DNA of 64,000 bases, from positions 3,070,881-3,134,880 of the forward strand of contig NZ_KI911784.1 in the NCBI RefSeq assembly GCF_000516515.1, given 5' to 3'. The stretch comes from Chloroflexus sp. Y-396-1 (GTDB lineage: Bacteria; Chloroflexota; Chloroflexia; Chloroflexales; Chloroflexaceae). Position numbers and translations under genes: made by a program. Below are positions 54,469 through 63,700 of this stretch, in pieces (positions within the stretch are counted from its first letter, which is position 1; each line of letters opens with the position of its first letter). The notes under the pieces are model-generated. The model searched no databases. It saw only the letters and a list, made by a program, of their open reading frames with translations, and was not told where the DNA came from.

Positions 54469-55218
54469 ATGAGTGTAGAAACGGCAACTGCAACTGGCGC
54501 TGCTGCACCCACCCCGCCCGACGAGCGACCGCCGCTCAATTCTGGCGACCGTTTGACCCGTGCCGAGTTCGCCCGGCGCTATCAGATGCACCCTGAAATC
54601 AAGAAGGCTGAATTGATCGATGGAGTTGTTTACGTGGCTTCACCAACTCGTCACCGACAGCACGGCAGACTGCACCTACTTCTGGTTACATGGCTGGGTG
54701 TGTACAGTTCCGCCACACTGGGTGTTGATGGCAGTAATAACGCGACGGTGCGGCTCGACCTGGAGAACGAGCATCAACCCGATGCTCTCTTGCGCCTTGA
54801 ACCGCGCTACGGCGGGCGTTCACACGTCACTCCCGACGACTACATCGAGGGGCCACCCGAACTGATCGTCGAAGTTGCTGCCAGCAGTGCTGCTTACGAC
54901 CTGCACGACAAGAAGCGCGTCTACGCGCGCAGCGGTGTGCGCGAGTATCTGGTCGCGCAGGCGTATGAGCGTCGAGTGGACTGGTGGGAACTGCGGGAGG
55001 GGGTGTTTACCCCGCTGCCGCTCGAAGCCGATGGTACGCTGCGCAGTCGCGTCTTTCCTGGTTTATGGCTCGACCCAGCGGCATTGTGGGCAGGTGACGC
55101 CGCTGCGCTGCTCGCTGCGCTCCAGCGCGGTTTAACCGATCCCGCGCACGCCGCATTTGTCGAGCGGCTGCGCAGTGTAAACGCGGAGGATCGTCAGAGG
55201 GGCAGTGAAGGTCGCTAG
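54469..55218 (+). CDS. Uma2-family protein, tandem copy 2
   Basis: The 249-aa protein is a near duplicate of the gene 11 bases upstream. The start ATG at 54469 follows GGGAGAG by 5 bases; an open frame before it has no support. The first block, the GGRSHVTPDDYIEGPP block and the C-terminal block are almost base-for-base identical to copy 1. In contrast, RLHLLLVTWLGVYSSATLGV replaces KPHGLLVGWIITYAAATPGV. The last 20 residues differ. The pair looks recent, with local divergence or conversion. Confidence 0.88.
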   Translation: MSVETATATGAAAPTPPDERPPLNSGDRLTRAEFARRYQMHPEIKKAELIDGVVYVASPTRHRQHGRLHLLLVTWLGVYSSATLGVDGSNNATVRLDLENEHQPDALLRLEPRYGGRSHVTPDDYIEGPPELIVEVAASSAAYDLHDKKRVYARSGVREYLVAQAYERRVDWWELREGVFTPLPLEADGTLRSRVFPGLWLDPAALWAGDAAALLAALQRGLTDPAHAAFVERLRSVNAEDRQRGSEGR

Positions 55219-55441
55219 ATATATTCTGTGTACGCCATCTGGGGTGCGTTCGCTCTTATACCAATCCTGTCTGCGATAAGCGGGTATCATTTCTCCCAAA
55301 TACCTGCGTCGGCTCATGGTACGACGGATGCCTTGCAGCGATGAATGAACCCCGATGGCCGATCCGCTGAATGCCGACGGGATCACCTGATAGGGTACGG
55401 CGGTGCTGTGTTCCTACCACGCGCACCCATTGTCTCTCAGA

Positions 55442-55465
55442 AGGGGCGGTTCACGAACCGCCCCT
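55442..55465. repeat. Short dispersed palindrome, GGGGCGG type
   Basis: AGGGGCGGTTC and its complement surround AC with no mismatch. Same class as 18661-18682, 23875-23897 and the one near 27478. Confidence 0.6.
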
Positions 55466-55570
55466 ACCCCATTGACGGCTATGCGGGAGTCGCATCATTC
55501 GGACGCACCGCTTCCCGTTCCATCGGTGGGCTATGCCCTCCGCTTACGCTACCCCCCGCTTGCGGGGGGG

Positions 55571-55852
55571 TAATTCTAGCCCCACACCGCACAACGCGGG
55601 CCAGAGGCCCGCGCACCCAGGTGATTGTGGGGGTAATTCCAGCCCCACACCGTACAACGCGGGCCAGAGGCCCGCGCACCCAGGTGATTGTGGGGGGATT
55701 GCACAATAGGACGCAAACGTTCAACGGCCCGCGCACCCAGGTGATTGTGGGGGGGATCGCACAACAGGACGCAGACGCTCAACGGCCCGCGCACCCAGGT
55801 GATTGTGGGGGAATTGCACAACAGGACGCAAACGTTCAACGGCCCGCGCACC
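55571..55852. repeat. GC-rich tandem repeat, about five units of 57-63 bases
   Basis: Units contain GGCCCGCGCACCCAGGTGAT and end TTGTGGGG; the first two also share CCAGAGGCCCGC. The GTGATTGTGG mark occurs at 55621, 55684, 55741 and 55799. A single diverged unit fragment is present near 27637-27667. Confidence 0.8.
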
Positions 55853-56126
55853 GGATGATCGTACCGGTCGGGGGTCATCTTTAGCGGATGCGTGATGTTC
55901 ATTGGTTTCACTCTGCTATTGCATCGTCCGATCATCTGATGTGACCCGAAGCTGAGCGTGCTGAAAACCGCTACCCCGCCACCCGTACTGTTTCCTGCCT
56001 TATCTTATCCGGCGCCCTTCACCCGCCTGTGATCCGCTAATCGTGGTATCATTTGTGATAGCAGATGTTACCTGCGACTGCGTTTCTGCATCATAATAGT
56101 GTGGATAATCTGGAACTGCCCTAATT

Positions 56127-56876
56127 ATGACATCAACAACCTTTGGTGGGCATCATCTCTTACGGGGCTGGTGGCTTGTAAAGCACCTGTTTGCGCTAGT
56201 TATTTTCGTTACCCTCATGAGCCTTGGCTTCTGGCAGCTTGATCGGCTTGGTCAACGGCGCGCAGCGAATGCGGCTCGTCTTGCCGCGCTTGAGCAACCG
56301 GCGATTCCACTTACTCCTGCGACCAATCCGGCTACCGTCATTGGGCGGCGGGTGGTGGTCAGCGGTACGTTCCGCAACGAAGAGAGCGTGGTCTTACGAG
56401 GGCGTCGTTCAGATAATGGTGTTGATGGTGTACATTTACTCACACCTTTGCAAATTGCCGGGAGCGAACAGGCGGTACTGGTAGATCGGGGATGGATTCC
56501 ATCCGCACAAGGAGCAGCGACCGCCTATGCCGTGACACGCCAGGTAACGATTGAAGGAATCGCCCGTGCTCCGCAGGTGCGGCCTGATAGCCTGTTGGCT
56601 GGGCGCGATCTGCCACTACCGGGTGAAACGCGCATCAATGCCTGGCTGCGAGTCGATGTACCGGCCATTCAGCGTCAGGTTGGTGTGCCGTTGTTACCAC
56701 TCTTTATCGAGCAACTTCCCGACGGTAGCAGCGGTTTGCCGCGACCGCCTGATCCGTACCGTCTGGATGAAGGGCCACACCTTGGTTATGCGCTACAATG
56801 GTTTACGTTTGCCGGAATTGTTGGGGTGGGTTATATCTTACTGTTGCGTCAGGAATTACGACGCAGGAAAGATTGA
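56127..56876 (+). CDS. SURF1-family cytochrome oxidase assembly protein
   Basis: The 249-aa membrane protein has the SURF1 signature GFWQLDRLGQRRAAN near the first membrane segment (about residues 20-40). The interior domain follows with VVVSGTFRNEESVVLRGR, VDRGWIPS and GYALQWFTFAGIV before the C-terminal membrane segment and RQELRRRKD. SURF1 helps insert heme a in aa3-type oxidases. An adjacent oxidase operon is not present. Start ATG is at 56127. Confidence 0.88.
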   Translation: MTSTTFGGHHLLRGWWLVKHLFALVIFVTLMSLGFWQLDRLGQRRAANAARLAALEQPAIPLTPATNPATVIGRRVVVSGTFRNEESVVLRGRRSDNGVDGVHLLTPLQIAGSEQAVLVDRGWIPSAQGAATAYAVTRQVTIEGIARAPQVRPDSLLAGRDLPLPGETRINAWLRVDVPAIQRQVGVPLLPLFIEQLPDGSSGLPRPPDPYRLDEGPHLGYALQWFTFAGIVGVGYILLLRQELRRRKD

Positions 56877-56966
56877 CAATCTTCTTACATATTACAGATA
56901 CATCTTCAACAGCTTTTCTGGTACACTACAACGCGGTGATACAATATCGGTGCAAGGAGAGAAACA

Positions 56967-57818
56967 ATGGCCATCGGAGTCTCGAATAAAGTTGGTGTAA
57001 ACGCCGTCCAAACTGCCGTGATTGATGTGAGCGAAGCTACCTTCGAGCGTGAGGTATTGCAACGCTCACAAACGGTGCCGGTTGTAATTGACTTCTGGGC
57101 GCCGTGGTGTGGGCCTTGCCGGGTCTTGGGGCCAACACTCGAACGGCTGGCACGCGAGGCTGATGGCGCCTGGATTCTGGCGAAGATTAATGTTGATGAA
57201 AATCCGCGCCTGGCCCAGATGTTTCGGGTACAGGGTATTCCGGCAGTCAAGGCCGTTTATCAGGGGAAAATCGTCGATGAGTTTACCGGTGCTCTCCCAG
57301 AAAGTCAGGTGCGAGCATGGTTGAAGCGTATCGTCCCGGATCGCAATGCCGATCTGCTGGCGATGGCGCAGGCGCTCGAAGCGACAAATCCGGCTGAGGC
57401 GATTGCTCGTTATCGCCTGATCTTGGGTCAAGACCCAAAGAACGAGACGGCCTTGTTCAATTTGGGTCGGCTGCTCACGTTGCGCGGCGATCCTGAGGGG
57501 ATTGCCACGCTCAAACAAGTACCGGCAGGGAGTCCTTTTGGTGGGCGAGCCATTGCCGGATTAGCCATTGCCGATCTGGTGAGTGCACCGACCGAACCGG
57601 CTGAAGGGAGTGAAGGCCTCTATCGGCAAGCGGCGGTAGCGGTACGCAATGGTGATTACGCTACCGCGATTGAACATCTGCTAACGTTAGTCGGTCGTGA
57701 TCGGGCATTCCGCGACGATGGTGCTCGGAAGGCATTGCTGGGTCTTTTTGCGTTGCTTGGCGATGATCATCCGCTGGTAGGCCCGGCCCGACGGCGTCTG
57801 GCAAATCTGTTGTTCTAA
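56967..57818 (+). CDS. Thioredoxin-TPR co-chaperone (CnoX/YbbN-like)
   Basis: The 283-aa protein has an N-terminal thioredoxin domain with an intact WCGPC (Cys48, Cys51) and a cis-Pro segment VQGIPAVKAV. From about residue 130 to the end it has tetratricopeptide-like helix pairs (AEAIARYRLILGQDPKNETALFNLG, AAVAVRNGDYATAIEHLLTLVG). This is the layout of YbbN/CnoX, a chaperone and redox holdase. Unlike E. coli YbbN, both Cys are present. AAGGAGAG lies about 5 bases before the ATG. A hairpin and U-rich tract follow. Confidence 0.88.
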   Translation: MAIGVSNKVGVNAVQTAVIDVSEATFEREVLQRSQTVPVVIDFWAPWCGPCRVLGPTLERLAREADGAWILAKINVDENPRLAQMFRVQGIPAVKAVYQGKIVDEFTGALPESQVRAWLKRIVPDRNADLLAMAQALEATNPAEAIARYRLILGQDPKNETALFNLGRLLTLRGDPEGIATLKQVPAGSPFGGRAIAGLAIADLVSAPTEPAEGSEGLYRQAAVAVRNGDYATAIEHLLTLVGRDRAFRDDGARKALLGLFALLGDDHPLVGPARRRLANLLF

Positions 57819-57827
57819 CACTTTCCT

Positions 57828-57861
57828 AAGCCGGTGTGTTGTGTACATACCGGCTTGTTTT
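57828..57861 (+). terminator. Terminator between trx-TPR and cofD
   Basis: AAGCCGGTGTG and CATACCGGCTT form an 11-base stem with one wobble pair, followed by GTTTT. It ends the upstream transcript 15 bases before the cofD start. Confidence 0.7.
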
Positions 57862-57875
57862 GATAAGTCTTACCT

Positions 57876-58820
57876 ATGATTGTTGTCCTCGCCGGTGGTG
57901 TAGGTGCCGCTCGTTTTTTGGAAGGACTGGCTGCGATTATTGCGCCAGAGCGGATCGTCGCTGTTGTGAATACCGGCGACGATATGATCATGCATGGGTT
58001 GCACATTTCACCCGATCTGGATATTGTGACCTGCACCTTGGCCGGTGTCATTGACCGTAATCAGGGTTGGGGAATTGCCGGTGACACCGACGAGTGTATG
58101 CAGTGGCTGGGGCGATTGGGGGCTCCTACCTGGTTTAAGCTTGGTGATCGTGATCTCGCATTACACATTTACCGCACTGCCCGCTTGCGCGCCGGCGCCA
58201 CCCTCTCACAAGTCACCGACGAGATACGACGAGCGCTGGGGGTTGGAGTGAGAATCGTCCCGATGAGTGATGAACCGGCGCCAACACATGTGATAACCGA
58301 TCAAGGTGAGTTGCACTTTGAAGAGTACTTCGTCCGTGAACGGTGCCAACCGACGGTACGCGCCATTCGTCTCCACGCTGCCGGTCCTGTTCAACCGGCG
58401 CCTGAATTATTGCCATTGTTGACCAGCGCCGAGGCCATTATCATTGCACCGAGTAATCCGGTGGTCAGCATTGGGCCCATTCTGGCGATCGCTGAGTTAC
58501 GCACAGCCATTGCCTCCAGTCACGCGCCGGTTGTTGCCATCAGCCCGATTGTTGGTGGTGCGGCGATCAAAGGGCCGGCAGTGCCACTGATGCGGGCGGT
58601 CGGTCTCGAACCAACCGCGTTGGGGGTTGCCGAAGCGTACATAGACGTCATCGATGGGATTGTGATCGACACCGTTGATGCGCACCTGGCACCGGCAATT
58701 GAAGCGCGTGGGATTAAAACGCTGGTAACTGACACCATTATGCGAGGGATGCCGGAGAAGATGGCGCTCGCACGGGCAACGATCGAACTGGCGGGCCTTG
58801 CTGCAATGACGCCCTGCTAG
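57876..58820 (+). CDS. cofD: CofD-type phospho-lactate transferase (coenzyme F420)
   Basis: The 314-aa enzyme attaches the activated phospho-lactate or phosphoenolpyruvate group to Fo in coenzyme F420 synthesis. Motifs: AGGVGAARFLEGL at the N-terminus, VNTGDDMIMHGLHISPDLD with the paired Asp that bind metal, GWGIAGDTDECMQWL and WFKLGDRDLALHIYRT. APSNPVVSIGPIL and KGPAVPLM occur in the C-terminal half. It is 18 bases upstream of cofC. Together they cover two steps; the glutamate ligase and Fo synthase genes are not in this window. Confidence 0.93.
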   Translation: MIVVLAGGVGAARFLEGLAAIIAPERIVAVVNTGDDMIMHGLHISPDLDIVTCTLAGVIDRNQGWGIAGDTDECMQWLGRLGAPTWFKLGDRDLALHIYRTARLRAGATLSQVTDEIRRALGVGVRIVPMSDEPAPTHVITDQGELHFEEYFVRERCQPTVRAIRLHAAGPVQPAPELLPLLTSAEAIIIAPSNPVVSIGPILAIAELRTAIASSHAPVVAISPIVGGAAIKGPAVPLMRAVGLEPTALGVAEAYIDVIDGIVIDTVDAHLAPAIEARGIKTLVTDTIMRGMPEKMALARATIELAGLAAMTPC

Positions 58821-58838
58821 ACAGCAAAGGTAGCGTGC

Positions 58839-59441
58839 GTGATCGGGATTGTTGTTCCTGTCAAACGCTTACAACAGGCTAAATCGCGTTTGAGCGGGTT
58901 TCTGGAACCGGCAGCACGACAGCAACTTGTGATAACCCTGGTGCGTCACGTGATCAATACCGTTTACCGTTCCATCGTTTCGCAGTCCATTCCGGCACGA
59001 ATCTGGTTGGTCAGTCCTGATCCGGTCCTACGTGACGTTACTGATAATAAGGATGTGGAATGGTTTCCTGATCCGGTTGAGGAACTGAATGCGGCGCTTA
59101 CTGTGGCACGTCATCATCTACAGCAGTGTGGTTGTTCGTCAATGATGATTCTGGCCGGCGATCTTCCTTTTTTGACCGTCGATGATGTACGTTTACTCAT
59201 AGCAGCACTCACCAATTATGATGTAGTACTGGCGCCCGATCAGGAACAACGCGGCACCAATGCGCTGGGGGTACGATTGCCTTCTCCGCTTCCGTTCGGA
59301 TTTGGGACGGATAGCGCTGCGTATCATCTGCGCAGCGCAGCGCGTCTCGGCCTTCGTGTTCATCTGGTACACACACCGACCCTGGCCTTCGATCTCGACG
59401 ATGGTGAACGGCTCCAACAGTACTACCGCAGTCTGGCTTGA
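58839..59441 (+). CDS. cofC: CofC-type phospho-lactate guanylyltransferase (coenzyme F420)
   Basis: The 200-aa enzyme activates phospho-lactate or phosphoenolpyruvate with GTP for CofD. It starts with GTG, read as [19 protein letters not shown], the nucleotide-binding N-terminus of the family; AAAGG lies 8 bases before it. Later [17 protein letters not shown] and the RGTNALGV and FGTDSAAYH motifs are typical. Same strand as cofD and 18 bases downstream. Confidence 0.92.
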   Translation: MIGIVVPVKRLQQAKSRLSGFLEPAARQQLVITLVRHVINTVYRSIVSQSIPARIWLVSPDPVLRDVTDNKDVEWFPDPVEELNAALTVARHHLQQCGCSSMMILAGDLPFLTVDDVRLLIAALTNYDVVLAPDQEQRGTNALGVRLPSPLPFGFGTDSAAYHLRSAARLGLRVHLVHTPTLAFDLDDGERLQQYYRSLA

Positions 59442-59538
59442 TGGTAGCGAGATGAGCTGACTGTCCGTACATCCAGGTTGTATGAATCGCGATGCACGTT
59501 CATCAGCGTTTATCTGACCCATCGTGAACAGAACAGAT

Positions 59539-60450
59539 TTATCCCCGCTTCTGTTCTGGCGGTGTGATCGGCCGATAGCGACGAGCGGCCAGGATGCTGT
59601 CTCCCGTATAGATGACCAACGCGGTCCAGATTGCGCTGAAACCGATCAGTTGGACAGTAGAAAATGGTTCGTTATACACCAACACCCCCAATAAGAGTTG
59701 CAGCGTTGGGGCAAGATACTGCAAAATACCAATGGTCGTGAGGGGAATACGTTGGGTTGCGGCACCAAAAAAGAGCAGTGGCGCAGCGGTCACCACACCG
59801 GTACTGATCAACAAAAGCCATAAACCGGGATCGTGATGGATACCGCCGTTATGACCGGCCAGCCAGCTCAGCCAGAGAACCGCTGGCGGAAACATCCAGA
59901 GTGTCTCGACGGTAAGAGCCTCAAATGATCCAAGAGGTGTCTGCTTGCGTAGGAGGCCGTAGAAGCCAAACGATAAAGCCAGTGCCAGTGCGATCCACGG
60001 CAACGAACCGGCATTGTAAGTCAACCAGGCGACGCCGGTTGCGGCAATTAAAATTGCTAACCACTGCGCTAGACGCAATCGTTCACGCAGCACAATGACT
60101 CCAAGCGCAATACTTACCAGCGGATTAATGAAATACCCTAGGCTGGCCTCAACGACGCGATTAATCTGTACAGCCCACACATAGACTCCCCAGTTCACCG
60201 CCAGAAGTGTTGCACTGGCCAGGTACGTTAGCCGCAAGCGGCGCTGTTGCCGTATAATCTGCAACCAGTTCCATTGCCGTCGCACTGCCAGCACTCCCAG
60301 CAAGAACAGCAGTGACCAAATCATCCGATGAGCCAGAATCTCGGTGGCTGATGCCCCATTCAGAGCTTTCCAATACACCGGCAATAATCCCCAAAGTGTG
60401 TAGGCGGCGATAGCAGCACCAATGCCTTGTAACGTTGTTCTGTGGGTCAT
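59539..60450 (-). CDS. rarD: RarD-type EamA membrane transporter
   Basis: The 303-aa protein has ten hydrophobic segments in two EamA halves. RarD marks are AAIAAYTLWGLLPVYWKAL at the N-terminus, ILAHRMIWSLLFLL, SLGYFINPLVSIALGV in the first half, and GILQYLAPTLQLLLGVLVYNEPF in the second. Substrate is unknown; the name derives from chloramphenicol-sensitive phenotypes in other bacteria. Ribosome-binding site AAGGAA is about 6 bases upstream of the ATG. Confidence 0.88.
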   Translation of the reverse strand: MTHRTTLQGIGAAIAAYTLWGLLPVYWKALNGASATEILAHRMIWSLLFLLGVLAVRRQWNWLQIIRQQRRLRLTYLASATLLAVNWGVYVWAVQINRVVEASLGYFINPLVSIALGVIVLRERLRLAQWLAILIAATGVAWLTYNAGSLPWIALALALSFGFYGLLRKQTPLGSFEALTVETLWMFPPAVLWLSWLAGHNGGIHHDPGLWLLLISTGVVTAAPLLFFGAATQRIPLTTIGILQYLAPTLQLLLGVLVYNEPFSTVQLIGFSAIWTALVIYTGDSILAARRYRPITPPEQKRG

Positions 60451-60470
60451 CGTTATTCCTTACAATAGAA

Positions 60471-60482
60471 TGTAGTACTACA
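60471..60482. promoter_or_regulatory. Perfect 12-base palindrome upstream of rarD
   Basis: TGTAGTACTACA lies about 21 bases upstream of the rarD start, a position suitable for a repressor site. It overlaps a TTG-containing stretch that may be a -35 element. No regulator is identified. Confidence 0.4.
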
Positions 60483-60764
60483 ATTTTTAGTGAAACGGTT
60501 CTTCTCTCATTTCTGACAAAATATTCAGATTGAGGATGAAATATTCTTAATGTTGTTCCACTCTTGACACCTCCGTCTAATGATTGATCTCATATCCAAG
60601 GGATGATTCACCCAATCCTCTCATGATACGTTTTCTGTTGATAACACTTTTCTCATCTTAGGGATAAACAGGCGATCATCTGGCTCTTCGGTAATGCTTC
60701 GGTACGGAGTTCGGTTAAGATTCGGTTTAATCGAAGCTCTACATTGTTGTTTTGGAGAGGAGCT

Positions 60765-63700
60765 ATGAAACGCCCAATACTGCGAGCAATGCTCTCACTG
60801 ATGCCCGTTGTCTCTTTGCTCGTCATTTGGTCGCTCACGACGCTGCCGGCCCTGGCTGCCAGTAGCACCTGGATTGGTGGAAATGGCGACTGGAACGATC
60901 CGGCTAATTGGAGCAATGGCGTGCCCCAAAGCCGAAATGATGTTGCGATTTTTCCGAATGCCTCATCACCACGCATCGTTACTATTAATGGTAGTCGAAT
61001 CGAGATTGGTGAGATTCGATTTGATAGTTTCAACACATACTACCTCAATGATAGTAATGGTGGTAGTCTCTTCTTTCCACCTAGTGGCACAGGTACTATC
61101 CGAGTGTTGAAGGGCTATCATATCATCAATGCTGAAATTGAGCTACAAAAAACAGTCTCCTTTGAAGTCACCACGAGTAGCGCACTCTTTGTTGCAAGCC
61201 CCAACAATCTGCTCCGTGGCAGTGGAGGTATTACCAAAACCGGCGAAGGCGATCTCTACCTTTTGACTGCCAACGAGCATCAAGGCAAAACGATCATCAA
61301 CGGCGGTGCGCTCATCTTTGCCCACGATCAGGCCTTCGGCACATCAAAACTCGACCTGCTCAGTGGGAAACTGGTTGCTACCGGCGGTCATCGCCTGGTT
61401 GCAAATCAAATCAACTCGCTCAATAATGGCTTCACTTTTGATAGCACCGACTATCGACTCAGTTTCACTACCCCTCTTTCGCTACCGGGTAACCGTGAGA
61501 TTACTGTTGAAGGTGATGTCATATTCGCAAAAATTACCGATCCGGCTGGCTCGCGGAATCTGCGCAAGAATGGAACGGGTAATCTCACAATCAACCTGAC
61601 TGCAAGCGGCAACAATATTGGCTCCTTTGTGCGCAATCAGGGCAGTGGTCAGCTCAACCTCTACGGATCGGGAACCGTAGGGGCGATTGTGTATAATCCC
61701 ACTTCTGGCGGTGGAGAGATCGGTATCGGCGATTACCGCGATCTTACTACCGGCACAGTCATTCGTGGCCGTGGCGAACTCTTTGTGGAGGGTGATGGCA
61801 GCGGTGTGCGCCTCCATAGCCCAAACATCAGTCTGCACTTTGAAGTCGGTCCTGGCGGTGACAGATTAGTGCTGAATAATACCTCGAACAATCGTACCAA
61901 CAACGCCAATATTGAACTGATAGGCTCAAGTAATCCGGCAGGGGCCACCCTCACGCTAGCTCTTGTTCCAGGTTACACTCCTACTTCCGGAGATTCGTGG
62001 ACGATCATCGAACATCTGAGCGCCGGTTCAGGCGGGATTGTTGGTACTTTCCGCGATTTGCCCAACGGTGCGGTAATTAATGTCGGTGGTTATCCGTTCC
62101 AGATTGTCTATACGACGAAACAGGTCTACCTGGTAGCATTACCGCCAGTAGTCTTGGAAATACGTGGTGGCAATGACCAAAGTGCCCCGGTTAATACCGA
62201 TTTTGCCCAGCCGTTGCAGGTCTGGGTTGGCGATGAGCACGGTAATCCACAGCCGGGTGTTTACGTAGGCTTTATCGCGCCTACCGGTGGCGCGAGTGCA
62301 ACCTTCCCAGGAGGCAACGGTGCAGTAAGCGGTGCGAATGGCATAGCTCAGGTACCGGTGCGTGCTAACAACATTGCTGGAACATATACTGTCACGGCCA
62401 GGGTTGGCAGTGCTGAGGTGTATTTCACACTGACTAACAGTGACCCGACAGCAACCGCCACCGCAACGGCAACGCCGGAGCCGACCGCCACCGCAACGGC
62501 GACGCCGGAGCCGACCGCCACCGCAACGGCAACGCCGGAGCCGACCGCCACCGCAACGGCAACGCCGGAGCCGACCGCCACCGCAACGGCGACACCGGAG
62601 CCGACCGCCACTGCGACGGCGACGCCGGTGCCGACGGCGACCGCTTCGCCGGTCCCGACGGCGACCGTTTCACCGGTGCCGACGGCAACCACGTCACCGG
62701 TGCCGACGGCGACCACGTCACCGGTCCCGACGGCGACCGCTTCACCGGTGCCGACGGCAACCACGTCGCCGGTCCCGACGGCGACCGTTTCACCGGTGCC
62801 GACGGCAACCACGTCACTGGTGCCGACGGCAACCACGTCACCGGTGCCGACGGCAACCACGTCGCCGGTACCAACGGCGACCGTTTCACCGGTGCCGACG
62901 GCAACCACGTCGCCGGTACCGACGGCAACCACGTCACCGGTGCCGACGGCAACCACGTCACCGGTGCCGACGGCAACCACGTCACCGGTGCCGACGGCAA
63001 CCACGTCACCGGAGCCGACGGCAACCACGTCACCGGAGCCGACGGCGACCACGTCACCGGAGCCGACGGCGACCACGTCACCGGTGCCGACGGCAACCAC
63101 GTCGCCGGTGCCGACGGCGACCACGTCACCGGTGCCGACGGCAACCACGTCGCCGGTGCCGACGGCAATCACGTCACCGGTGCCGACGGCGACCGCTTCA
63201 CCGGTGCCGACGGCGACCGCTTCACCGGTCCCGACGGCAACCACGTCGCCGGTGCCGACGGCGACCACGTCACCGGTGCCGACGGCGACCGCTTCACCGG
63301 TGCCGACGGCAACCACGTCGCCGGTACCAACGGCGACCACGTCGCCGGTGCCGACGGCGACCACGTCACCGGTGCCGACGGCGACCGCTTCACCGGTGCC
63401 GACGGCAACCACGTCGCCGGTACCAACGGCGACCACGTCGCCGGTGCCGACGGCAACCACGTCACCGGTGCCGACGGCGACCGTTTCACCGGTGCCGACG
63501 GCAACCACGTCACCGGTCCCGACGGCGACACCTTCAGCCACGCCTGAACCAACACCCGGTGAAGCGCCTCGCCTGGAGTTACGTCTGCCATCATCCATCG
63601 CCGTGGGTAGTGTCGTTCAAGCCCAACTGAACGTCTCAGGCGGTAACGGTAGCTACACCTATCAGGTCAGCGGAAATCTGCCGACCGGTCTCGTGATGAC

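Larger units (their letters stand above)
55219..56126. other. Gene-free region with repeats
   Basis: About 900 bases between the Uma2 pair and the SURF1 gene. It holds a short palindrome, a tandem GC-rich repeat (see 55571-55852) and a non-coding tail. Long frames crossing it are products of the repeat. Confidence 0.6.

Noticed and set aside
55345-55935. Open frames of 85-179 codons across the GC-rich tandem repeat
   Set aside because: Translated repeats such as GPRTQVIVG are by-products of the DNA repeat and there is no promoter or start site.
62348-63630. Long opposite-strand and alternative-frame open frames (over 390 codons) in the stalk repeat
   Set aside because: They follow from the 24-base repeat having no stop in any frame; composition is a simple Val-Gly, Pro-Ser or Arg repeat with no start signals.
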